DNA of 64,000 bases. Source: Citrus sinensis (Eukaryota; Streptophyta; Magnoliopsida; Sapindales; Rutaceae). The notes under the pieces were generated by a model, which had not been told where the DNA came from, searched no databases, and was given only the letters and a program-made list of their open reading frames with translations. The position numbers were made by a program, and so were the translations under genes. Where the stretch lies: the NCBI RefSeq assembly GCF_022201045.2, contig NC_068560.1, positions 2,294,001 to 2,358,000 on the forward strand. Direction: 5' to 3'. Of the stretch, positions 9,850 through 20,000 are shown piece by piece; position 1 is the stretch's first letter, and every line of letters begins with the position of its first letter.

Positions 9850-11847
9850 TATATCCAGTTGTCCAAATCTCCTACAAAGAGAAGATCCAAATTCTATATT
9901 AATTAAGGAAAATTCTATTATGCTGTAATGAAAATTATGGCATCAATACCGTGATAGATATAAATATTGTAAATTACACGTAAAACTAATAAATGTAAAG
10001 TAAAACTAGTAAATTTATACAAGATTATTAATTATAAAAAATTTAAATTGTTTCTATAGAATTTTAGTGAAAAATATTTTATTCATTTAATAAAAATATT
10101 TTCTTTAATTAAACCAAAAAAAGTACTCATTAATTAAAAAAAAGTATACTGAAATGAAGTGGAATAAGTTTTATTGAATTAGTATAACCATAAAGTTTAT
10201 ATTTATTTTAGGACATTTTTATACTTTTGTCTCATTTTCTATAGTAATATGTATTTATTACACATGTTAATTAAGCACAATTATTATTATTTGTCTTGAT
10301 ATGGATCAAGCAAAAACAAAATTAAATAAGTTCTTATATTACTCGACACATATATGATATATTAATAAAATTAGATCCAATTTTGAGTTTTATGCATACT
10401 TCATTTTTTTTCAAACTTTTTACCTACACTTAAAAGACCATTTAGGTTTGTGATTTAGTTATTTTGCTAAAATTAGGATTTATATCTTTTATTTTAGGGA
10501 GATTACTTAGTACACAAGGAGTCTTATTTTGAGAGCAAATCGCGATTAGAAAGGAATATTAACTCTTCCCTATAAATAAGGATGTATCCTGCACATGGAA
10601 GACAGTTTCACCACAGGAATAATAACTATATCTATTTTAAAAATAACTAGATTAAGCTTAACTATATATTTAGCTACAATTTTCAAATTATTTTTTACCA
10701 CTCATTTTCAACACCAAGGGTGACTTCACTTGCAAGATTTCAATTTCAGTAAGAGCCTGGGCATTAGCAATTAAGGGCAGACAAAAACGCCAAAGTGATT
10801 TCTGAAAAGCAGAAGACTATATTTCATAGCATAATCAAATTGTTCAAGATCTTCTTATAATTTAATTTTTTAAAATATATGAAACAGATTATGATACATG
10901 TTACTTCAATTCTTCTATGACTAGGATTGAATTTACTTCGAACTTGGCTTATTGAACAATAGAACTCATTGTTTTATTGGCTAATCAAAACTCATTGAAT
11001 TAACTTTGAACTTGCTTACCATGACAAAATATTAGACACTATTATTTTTAATATAAAAATTGAAATTTGAAATTTTAGATATGAAACGGCCTGTGATCAA
11101 AGATTAATTCATATTTTGGAATCGATTTTTCAAAGCACTATGTAGCATAAATTAGTGGGCATTATCATGACACTAACGCATTTAATAATACAATTTATAT
11201 GAAATTTGAACCAACAGAAATGATAAAATCAACTTAAAGTTTGTAAAGTTTAAATTGTTTATGATGAGACTTTGTTCAAGGGAAATAATTTAAAGAACGA
11301 TGCTATGATTACTTAGTCAGCATACTTAGTTGTATTCTAATTGATGTGTCACAAATAAAATTTATTATTTAAATTAAAAATGATAAAAGTTAATAATTGA
11401 CATAGCATTTACCATATTAGTTAGAATACAAACTAAATAACCCAATTAAGTAAATAATTGTACATAAGAAGACAAACGAAGTAGTGAATGCCAACCACGT
11501 GGAAGATAAAATGGGTACACAAATTCGGTAAGATTATAACTGAGCTTGAGGATAGTCGCAGTCTCGGAGACTGCAAAAATAAATATTGTAGATATTAGCA
11601 AGATAAAATGTGGCCAGCCACTAAAGCAAGTTTTGCCTTTCGCTTGTCTAAAAAAATCATAGGTCATATATTGTGACTTATTCAATTTATTATTAAAAAA
11701 GCTAGTGGGTCTCACTTTGCACCCACGTCTACCACTTGACAGAATACCCTTAATGAATGCATCAAATCCTATCATTCTTACTCTCTTCTTATTCCTTACA
11801 CTCAAAATTTCTTCCTATCGAAAATTATTGGATTTTTAATCCAATAT
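9850..11847. other. AT-rich intergenic sequence with paralogous blocks
   Basis: No gene is supported. About 10826-10990 matches the right flank of the first copia LTR (3941-4095), and about 11450-11640 matches 6985-7150, both in direct orientation, so this stretch is a shorter paralogue of 3.9-7.2 kb. A TATAAATAAGG motif at about 10570 is followed by an ATG but no recognisable protein. Confidence 0.55.
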
Positions 11848-12338
11848 TGTTAGATCCTTAATCTAACGGTGGGCTTATATGTGAATGATTATGTGTTACA
11901 GACTATCATATAAGGTTAAACCAAATTAAAAGTTATCCATTTAGATTTTTGATATGATGGGCTTTAATATATCTAATACGGTGTGGAACTTAATGTGTAG
12001 AGACCCGATAATATTCTAATTCTATGATGGACAAAATTAGGAATACCCAGTGACAATAGGAAAATGTTGTCTATATAAGTGGTTATGGTCCCTAGGTCAC
12101 ACGTATCTTTCTATTCTTTCTGAAATCCCATCGTTGGAGAGAGCCCTGAGAAAACTTAAAAGATTCTTTAGGAGAACGTGTAGATATGGAAGGCCAACCA
12201 CACAACCCTAAAGAGCAATTCAGCGTTATGAATTCATGTACACTTCCGCATAATTTTGCTATTAATTCTTGGTGATACAACATGAATATTTCTAGGTATA
12301 GGTGATGGTTTTCACCAAATGTTTTTCTTATTCCAACA
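11848..12338 (+). repeat. Probable 5' LTR of the second copia element
   Basis: The right end ATTCCAACA lies two bases before a primer-binding site, which fixes 12338. The left end is my choice of TGTTAGATCC at 11848; no second LTR is available to confirm it. A TATA-like box (CTATATAAGT) lies at about 12071-12080, followed by a transcribed-looking R/U5 part. Confidence 0.6.
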
Positions 12339-12340
12339 AG

Positions 12341-12352
12341 TGGTATCAGAGC
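12341..12352 (+). promoter_or_regulatory. Primer-binding site (initiator tRNA-Met)
   Basis: TGGTATCAGAGC is the complement of the 3' end of plant initiator methionine tRNA and lies just after the LTR end. It primes minus-strand DNA synthesis in most plant copia elements. Confidence 0.9.
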
Positions 12353-13540
12353 CTCTTCATGTTGAATCATTGAGAATCAATTATAATTTTGATTAAGGAT
12401 TAAACATTTTGGTGTCCTTAAATCATTAAATTTGAGAACAAAATTAAATAAATTTGGAATTAACAAAAATAAATATTCTGAAATTCGGTTTCATAATTTC
12501 GGTTTCCTAAAGGCTCAAAGTTTTGAGGTGGACGGTTGCCATTGTCGTTAAGGTTCATGGCTAAGGTATCAAACGCGACTGAGATTTGATGGCCATCATG
12601 CGGTTGTTGGGTTGCATGGCAGCAAAGCACAGCACCATGCGTGGCTGGGCTATGGCGTGTTGTACACAATTTGCGCGGTTGGCAACGTGACTCACATTGC
12701 TGGTGCGCGATTTTCGCTGATGCAGCGCACTGCCGCGCTGAAGAGGAAGAGAGTCGCGGCATGAGGGAGAAGAAAAGCAACAGCCACAATTGCAACATAA
12801 AAGGGAAAGGAAACCGAAGAAAAAAAATGTTTCAAGGTTTTGGCTGGCGCCTTCACGCCGCGACGAAGGAGAGGCAGCGGCGACTGAGGTTGAGGCCGCT
12901 GCTCAAAGAATTAAATAATAAAATTAGGCTTTTTTTATTTGGGGCCGGTCTGGTCCAGTTCTGTTCAACCCGAACCAGTCTATTTTAGAACCGGTCAATG
13001 GTTTGAACAGGTCAAAATTTGACCAGTCAATGGTTGACCGTTGATCGGTCAAAATTTGACTTTGACCTGAATTTTTTAATTTTTGGGTAATTTTTCTGCA
13101 ATTTTAAATTCAAATATTGATAGGTTTATATGTGTTTTAAGATAAATTAAATGAAGCAACATGTCGCCAAAGTGACCTCTCTTATTTTGGAATATAAAAA
13201 GTTTTGTACATGTAATTCTGTAAATACCGATCGGCCCAAAGGAAGGTCCATGTTTGATAGAGTTGCATGTGCACCTATGGTAATGAACACGTGATGATTA
13301 TTCAATTTTACATGTGAGTAATAAATCGGCCCAAAGGAAGATTTATTGTTTGACATGTTCTTATCATCAGTGTTTGATTACTACACCATGATATCACTTA
13401 CAAGTTAATATTTTGTCGAAAGATGAAATATTAATAAAGTGTCTGATATCTTGAGATGGGGTTTTCCTTTATTTGAATTTAATTTTATTTTAAGACTAAT
13501 ATGAGCTTGATTTGTTTATTTGTTGTTTTTTGTTAAGTTA

Positions 13541-14130
13541 TGTCTACGACTAATATTACTACCAACATCAATTCCATTCCTATGCTAAATGGCTCTAACT
13601 TCAAATCATGGCATGAGAACCTTTCTAGTTCTCGCGGTCATGGATCTTGACCTTGCGTTAAGGGTTGATTTTCCCCCACCGCTCACAGATAAAAGTACTC
13701 TGATAATAAAAGGGAAATGGAAAAGTGGGAGAGATCAAATCACATGTGTATCATGATCATGAAGAAGGTCATTCCATAAGCATTCAGGGACACAATGACT
13801 GAAAAAGCAACTACGGCTAAGGAGTTCCTTGCACAGATTAAGCAGAGGTTTGTCAAGAATGAAAAGGTTGAAATTGGCACACTTTTGACAAGCCTAATTT
13901 CAATGTGGTATACGGGTAAAGGCAATATTAGGGAGTACATTATAGAGATGTCTCATCTTGCTTCTAAGTTAAGAGCACTTAAACTTGAAACTCTCTGAGG
14001 ACTTGCTAGTGCTTTTTGTTTTAATATCATTACCAACACAATTTAACCAGTTTAAGGTGAGCTATAATTGTCAAAAAGAGACTTGGTCTCTAAATGAGCT
14101 TATATCACACTGTGTTTAGAAAGAGGATAG
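13541..14130 (+). pseudogene. copia gag remnant (UBN2-type)
   Basis: An ATG at 13541 opens a short frame with the gag N-terminal look (IPMLNGSNFKSWHENL), soon stopped. A further open piece at 13795-13998 contains EFLAQIKQRFVKNEKVEIGTLL and YIIEMSHLASKLRAL, typical of the gag helical domain. A Lys/Glu-rich part follows, where the zinc knuckle is expected but not recognisable. Several stops and frame changes make it non-functional. The leader between the primer-binding site and this ATG (12353-13540) contains only shadow frames. Confidence 0.75.
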
Positions 14131-14298
14131 GCTAAAGAAAGATAAGGTAGAAAGTGCTCACCTAGCTTCTACCTCTAAGGGCAAGAAAATAAAGAAGGAT
14201 AAGGAACCTGCAAATACAACACTTCTAAAGAAACAACAAAAGAAATTGGATATCGAGAAGCCACTAATTATTTCTTTTACAGAGTTCAAGGACATTGT

Positions 14299-15670
14299 TT
14301 GGTTTGTTCTGAGGTTAATTTAACTTCGGTACCTAGACACACGTGGTGGATAGATTCTGGTACAACCACTCTCATTAGTGTGATTATGCGGGGTTGCTTG
14401 AATTACCGAAAGCCCGATATGGTGAAAGATACATCTATGTGGGTAATGGCAAGAAGGTTGAAGTTGAAGCAATTGGAAAATTTAGATTATTATTAAAGAT
14501 AAGATTTTATTTGGATCTTGATGAAACATTTGTTGTTCCATCTTTTAGACGGAATTTGATTTATGTTTCCACTTTGGACAAATATGGTTATTCTTGTTCA
14601 TTTGGAAACAGAAAATTCAGTTTGTTTCATTATTCAAAAATGGTTGGTTCCTGTTCTTTGTCAGGCGATGATAATCTTTATATGCTTGATACGATTGGTT
14701 GATTTAATGAATCCCTGCAATTAAGTACACAAGGTGTAAAAAGAAAATTAACTAATGAGAATTCAACTGCATTATGGCACAAGAGATTGGATCATATCTC
14801 TAGACGGAGAATAGAGAGACTTGTGTCAGACGAAATTCTCGGCCCTTTAGATTTCGCAGATTTCTATATTTGTATTAATTGTATTAAAGAGAAACAAACC
14901 AATAAAAGGAGATTTAAAGCCAACAGGACTTCAGATGTCTTAGAACTCATACATACAGACATTTGTGGGCTATTTTATGCGGTTGCTTGGAATGGTCAAC
15001 AATATTTTATGACATTCATAGACAATTTTTCTAGATATGGCTACATATATCTCCTCTATGAAAAGTTACAGTCATTGGATATGTTCAAAATCTTTAAGGT
15101 TGAAATTAAGAACCAACTCCTTAAAAGAATCAAAAGTGTCTGATTTGACCGTGGTGGTGAATACTGTGGTAGATATGATGTTTCAAGTGAACAACGTCCA
15201 TGCCATTTGCTACATTCCTAAAGGAATGTGGTATCGTTCCACATTACACTATGCCGGGTTCGCCCACTATGAATGGTGTTGCTGAAAGACGAAATAAGAC
15301 GCTTAAGGATATGGTGAGGAGTATGATTTATCATTCTACCTTACTAGAATCACTCTGGGGAGAAGCGCTTAAGACTGCAACAAATATTTTTAATAGAGTT
15401 TCAACTAAAACAATTGTCAAAACCCCTTACGAGCTTTGAACGACTAAGAAGCCTAGTTTAAATCACTTGCATGTTTGGGGATGTCCATTTAAGGCAAGGC
15501 CTTACAAGTCTAATGAAAAGAAACTGGACTTAAGAACAGCGAGTTACTATTTTATTGGATACTCAGAACGATCCAAGGGGTCTAATAATCCCACGACTAA
15601 GGTGATTTTTGAGTCAAGAAATGCTCGGTTCTTTAAGGATGTTGAGTTTGCAGGGGTAGATACGGCCTGA
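14299..15670 (+). pseudogene. copia protease and integrase remnants
   Basis: The protease active site survives as WWIDSGTTT at about 14344. The GAG-pre-integrase box LWHKRLDHISRRRIERLV with an IYCINCIK-like cysteine pair starts near 14770. The integrase core follows with LELIHTDICG (first aspartate) and MTFIDNFSRYGYIYLL. The segment around the second aspartate is frameshifted between 15140 and 15200. [18 protein letters not shown] holds the catalytic glutamate, and HVWGCPFKARPY plus FIGYSERSKGS form the C-terminal part. The breaks spread over at least four reading segments. Confidence 0.85.
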
Positions 15671-15959
15671 GACTTTGTCTTTGAAGAAGAATATGTTGAT
15701 ATTCCTATAGGTGTTATTGACATTGATCAGGGTCTCATTCATAACTTTGTTCAAAATACAACAGATCAAGACAATGTTGGAGAAGCCCCCATACAAGAAG
15801 TTGTTTCAGAAGAACAAACTTATCCACAAAAGAAAGGAGAAATGCATTGCCAGATGACTACATTGTATTTCTCCAAAAACATGAGGCAGACATTGGAGTA
15901 ATGGAAGATGATCCAATCAATTTCCGTCAAGCCATGAAAAGTTCCAACTCTTAGAAGTA

Positions 15960-17478
15960 GATTGATGCCATGGATGAGGAAATGAAGTCCATGAATGACA
16001 ATGATGTTTGGGATCTTGTCCCATTGCCAGAATGTTAAAAACCTATTGGTTGTAAGTAGATATTTAAGATCAAGAGGGATTCCAAAGGCAATGTGGAGAG
16101 GTACAAGGTGCGTCTTGTCGCAAAGGGCTTTACATAGAAAGAAGGCATCAACTATAAAGAGACTTTCTCTTTGGTTTCTTTAAAAGACTCTTTCAGGATT
16201 ATAATGGCCTTAGTGGTGCATTTCGATCTTGAGTTACATCAGATGGGTGTAAAAATGGCGTTTCTCAATGGCGACATCAATGAGACAATTTATATAGTGA
16301 AGCTAGAAATTTATATAGTGAAGCTAGAAAACTTTATGTCTAGAAACCCAAAAAATATGGTCTGCAAACTTAAGAAATCCATCTATGGGCGCAAATAGGC
16401 ATTTCGACAATGGTATTTCAAATTTCATCAAATGATTATCTTATTCGGTTTTAAGATGAATTTGGTCGATGATTGCATATACCATAAGTTCTGTGGGAGC
16501 AAATATATTTTTCTGATTTTATATGTCGATGACATTTTGCTTGCCGACAGCGATATAGGCTTATTATATGACACCAAGAGATTTCTAGCTAAGAATTTTA
16601 AGATGAAAGATCTTGGTAACGCCTCTTTTGTATTAGGCATACAGTTACACCAAGATCGCTCTCGGGGTATTCTTGCATTATCATAAAATAGTTATACCGA
16701 AAAGGTTCTCAAGAGATATGACATGCAAGATTGCAATACCTTTATGGCTAAAGGAGACAAGTTTAGTCTCAATCAGTGCCCTAAAAATGATTTTGAGGAA
16801 AAAGAAATGCAGAAGATTCCTTATGCATCAATATTAGGAAGTTTGATGTATGTTCAGGTTTGTACGTGACAAGATATTGTGTACGCTACTGATATATTGG
16901 GTAGATATTTAAGTAATCTAGGAATATACTATTGGAAAGCAACCTAACAGGTTGTGCAGTACTTACAGAGAACAAAAGACTACATGTTCACATATCGGAG
17001 GTCGAATCAGCTTGAGATCATTGGGTATACTAACTCTGATTTTGTTGGATGCCAAGATAGTATGAAATCCACTTCGAGTTACATCTATCTGCTGGCTGGG
17101 GGTGCTGTCTCTTGGAAGAGTGCTAAATAGTCTCTTATAACCTCTTCTATGATGGCAGCCGAGTTCATAGCATGTTATAAGGCATCCAATCATGGAATAT
17201 GGTTATGGAATTTTGTCACGAGGTTGCGTATAGTAGATGGTGTTGATGGACCACCCAGATTATTTTGTGTTAATAAGTCAGCATTGTTGTATTCCAATAA
17301 CAGTAAGAGCTCGACAAAATCGAAGTATATAGACATCAAGTTCCTAATTGTTAAAGAAAGAGTTCATAGTGGACAATTGTCTATTGAGCATGTTGGTACG
17401 ACCCTTTTTGGATTCAAGTTAAACTCAATCCAAGAAACTCAATTTAAGACCAAGTATTACTGTAACATGTTCCACTAA
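15960..17478 (+). pseudogene. copia reverse transcriptase and RNase H remnants
   Basis: The RVT_2 start is seen in pieces (MDEEMKSMNDNDVWDLV near 15970; LELHQMGVKMAFLNGDI near 16230). The active-site box LILYVDDILLADSD at about 16516 is intact. RNase H survives as KSTSSYIYLLAGGAVSW near 17070, TSSMMAAEFIACYKA, and LFCVNKSALLYSNN (the usual DN is VN here, so a catalytic aspartate appears lost). In-frame 21-bp tandem duplication is present at 16289-16330 (IYIVKLE twice). Multiple stops separate the parts. Confidence 0.85.
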
Positions 17479-17548
17479 GTCAGGCCCTTTTGTTGCTCTC
17501 TCCTAACTTGTATAATTAAATGAGAGGTCAACCGATATAATGAATGTT

Positions 17549-18780
17549 TGATTAGTGTTAAAAATTGTATGTTTATTAAGGGATAAAAATGTTATTTTGT
17601 GCTATTAATGTAATTTATATTTGTAATTGTGTAACATATTGTGAATTTCTAATTATTTTTCTAAATATTTGATTTTGTGTATTTTTTTGTGTTTATTAGG
17701 TAAAAATAATAATTTCATGCAATTTGAGGCTCCAAACAAATGTACGGATGTCAAATTTGGATTCCGGAAGTCTGAGAAATTATGTCATTGTCGAGGAGGA
17801 GTCGAGACTTTTGTTGTAAATTTTTATGTTTTTACCACGGTAAATGTGATAATTATAAAATTATAAGTTTTTATCATATTAGGTATGGTAATTGTTAGTA
17901 TAATATGTTGGATATGCTTGAATGGATTAAATTATGTTTATGTTTTATTAGTGGGAAAAATGTAAGGTTAAGATGTAATTAGATTTTTTTTTATTTGTGT
18001 GGTGTGAATTTACCAAGTATTAGTATAAATAGAGAGGGGGGTGAACACACCTCTTCACACCTTCTCTTCTCTTCTTTCCCCCCAAATTCTTCTTCTCATC
18101 TCTCTTTCTAATATATTTTCAATAAATAAAATTAGTTTTATTTTCAATTTTCAAGCATTTTTTAATTATGTCTTTTTTGTTTTTAAAGAAAATTCCTTTT
18201 ATTTTAAATACGTTTAGCTAAATATTAGTAGTTAGGGGAAGGCGAAACTCTTAGTAAAAATATAGTTTAATCAAATTCTATTTTTAATTTTATAAATTAA
18301 ATTATTTTCTATTTAATTTTATCCATATTTTATATTTTAAAAATTTGATTTATTGTAGACAAACACGGGAGTTTGGCACAATGAATTCTTAAACTCTTAG
18401 TATAAAGTATGGTAAAATGATATTTTGATTTATTGTAGACAAATTAAGTTTTGGCACATTAAGTTCTTAATCCATAATAAAATAAATGGGAAAATAATTT
18501 TAATTTTTACAATTAATCTTTTGGGAAATAAAATAAAAAATAAAAAATTTGTTAAATTGTATTTATTAGTAGGAGTGGATCCATATTCCTAACTAATTCA
18601 ATTTTATAGTTTTTCTTAAACTAAATTTCATATTTTTAAATTTTATTTTTATTTTTTTTGATAAACTTAAATAAACAAATTAAATCTTTTCTCTGTGGAT
18701 CAACCTCGGACTCACTGAGATATATTATAACTAGGCACTCTTATACTTGGGAGTAAATCAAATACTTTTAAGTCGTGTCA
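17549..18780 (+). mobile_element. Gypsy-type solo LTR (1232 bp)
   Basis: The sequence starts TGATTAGTGTT and ends AAGTCGTGTCA, and is flanked by a perfect 5-bp target duplication ATGTT (17544-17548 and 18781-18785). Its 3' end (GTGGATCAACCTCGGACTC then ACTTGGGAGTAAATCAAA) resembles the U5 end of Tat/Athila-type gypsy LTRs. There is no internal region on either side, so it is a solo LTR left after recombination between the two LTRs. A promoter-like TATAAATA is present inside. Orientation is taken from the TATA box and U5 signature. Confidence 0.82.
18024..18031 (+). promoter_or_regulatory. TATA box of the solo LTR
   Basis: TATAAATA followed about 30 bases downstream by a CTCTTC-rich start region and, near 18122, an AATAAA motif. 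This layout is what an LTR promoter and polyadenylation site would show. Confidence 0.6.
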
Positions 18781-19019
18781 ATGTTATATAATTTATTAGA
18801 GGAAAATGCTACAGCAAACATGCAACAACTCATATGATCACTCAAGAACCCATCTAGATTATTGTCACTCAACTACAGTTAAATGAAATTTGATATTATT
18901 ATTTTTATTATATCAGTAAATATGGTTTTGGTATGTGTACCTATTCTTTTTAATGGTGAATGAATTGAATGAAATGATAGGTAGAGGTTCAAAGGTTCTG
19001 AGGCTAAAGGGATAATGAT

Positions 19020-19230
19020 ACCACAATAAATAACATATAGGGAATTGTTGAAGAAGGTAGCTCAAGTTATTGATATAGATATTTCAGAATTTGAAATCAC
19101 AATAAAGTTCAAGCTTAAGACATCTCATGGCTTGATATTACCATGAGCCGTTCAAGCCACTTTGGACCATGTTGATTACGATCTAGATGTCACAGTGAAG
19201 CAAAATGTCATTCTTGGGTTTCCTTTAATG
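19020..19230 (+). pseudogene. Possible MuDR-type transposase N-terminal fragment
   Basis: A broken frame reads ITYRELLKKVAQVIDIDISE followed by FEITIKFKLK and, after a stop, DYDLDVTVKQNVILG. This pattern resembles the ubiquitin-like (PB1-like) N-terminal domain of plant MuDR transposases. At least two in-frame stops are present, and no catalytic or zinc-finger part follows. The call is from memory of the domain and is weak. Confidence 0.35.
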
Positions 19231-19586
19231 TAATTTTGCTCAAAATATAATAATATTTTATTTTACAAAGAATAAATTGAAATATTTAATTTTGTATTCT
19301 AATTTATATGACATTATCGATCAATTTTAGAGTATCAACATTATTTGGCCATGTACATGTGACCATGTTGTAGTAATTTATCACCATCGGTTTGATTTAT
19401 TTGACTTTAATTGGCATGGTTTATCACCAACAAAAAGAAATTGCAACAAAGATGAAAAAAAATGCTATTCAAAAACTAATCATGTCCTTGAGATAGTGCA
19501 ATGAAAAATGTTCATTCAAACTATCATGCAGTCATTATCTTACTCTAGTAGCAAAATGTAAAAAAAAAAAAAAAAAAAAACAAATG

Positions 19587-19763
19587 CGCTACCACAATGC
19601 TGCCAATACAGAAGAGAGCAATAGTAGCCAGACAAACCAAGATGATATGAAAAAGTAAAGCAGCACCAGAAATTTTTATAACAAAAGCTGTAGCATCTTT
19701 TGCCGTGATATCAAGGACTTCTTTCTCATAATCATTTTTGACTTCTTCAAGATTGGAAGATTC
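19587..19763 (-). pseudogene. Signal peptide peptidase-like (SPPL) exon fragment
   Basis: On the minus strand a frame of about 59 codons begins ESSNLEEVKNDYEKEVLDIT and continues into two hydrophobic segments (AFVIKISGAALLFHIILVCL and ALFCIGSIVV). The DITAK-FVI start followed by a hydrophobic stretch and LFCIG matches the region before the first catalytic motif of plant SPPL intramembrane proteases. It is preceded by CTAG, possibly an old acceptor, and followed on the minus strand by a poly(T) run (plus-strand poly(A) at about 19561-19580). No YD or GxGD catalytic motifs are present, so it is an isolated fragment. Confidence 0.55.
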
Positions 19764-19784
19764 CTAGACAAATTGTCTCTAAGT

Positions 19785-20000
19785 AATGAACATCGTGTAA
19801 TACATGAAGGTCGTGTAATCTTATCATACATGAAAATCGTGTAATACAAAACTGAAGGTCGTGAAGGTCCTATAATATACGACTGAAGGTCATGTAATAT
19901 TACAGAAAATCATGTCATAATCGACTGAGGGTCGTGCATTATATGAACTCATGTGTAATACAAGACCTTGAATCCTGTGTTACATGACCTTGCACGATCG
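19785..20000 (+). repeat. Degenerate short repeats around GGTCGTGTAATA
   Basis: Variants of GAAGGTCGTGTAATAC occur about six times in 200 bases, separated by irregular spacers. Near the right end the motif appears inverted (GTGTTACATGACCTT). No gene or known element is recognised. Confidence 0.5.

Larger units (their letters stand above)
5440..9850 (-). repeat. Duplicated segment, copy A (inverted relative to copy B)
   Basis: Read on the minus strand, this block matches copy B at about 31.95-33.5 kb. Shared parts, in order, are the sequence around 9690-9830, the AAGAATAAGAATAAT block at about 9500-9560, the promoter-like sequence at about 8905-8990, and the small gene at 5645-5885 with several hundred bases beyond its stop. 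Copy A is much longer because DNA was inserted between the promoter-like part and the gene (about 6.0-8.9 kb, including the nested elements at 7594-8898) and a 202-bp unit was duplicated. The orientation and order of the shared blocks are seen directly; the limits are approximate. Confidence 0.75.
11848..17548 (+). mobile_element. Second decayed Ty1/copia element
   Basis: A probable 5' LTR (11848-12338) is followed by a primer-binding site, a long leader, and broken gag, protease, integrase, reverse transcriptase and RNase H segments in copia order up to 17478. The domains resemble the TNT1-94-like group, distinct from the first element: the GAG-pre-integrase box reads LWHKRLDHIS, not WHLKLGHMS. 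Stops and frame changes are dense, so this copy is older than the first. No 3' LTR can be found after 17478; only about 70 bases separate the RNase H end from an unrelated gypsy solo LTR at 17549. The limits are approximate. Confidence 0.85.

Noticed and set aside
11446..11805. 119-codon minus-strand frame
   Set aside because: It overlaps the block repeated at 6985-7150, where the frame is not kept, and it has no recognisable domain.
12460..12988. Overlapping 112- and 115-codon frames on both strands
   Set aside because: They lie in the leader of the second copia element, between primer-binding site and gag; frames on both strands reflect a GC-richer patch.
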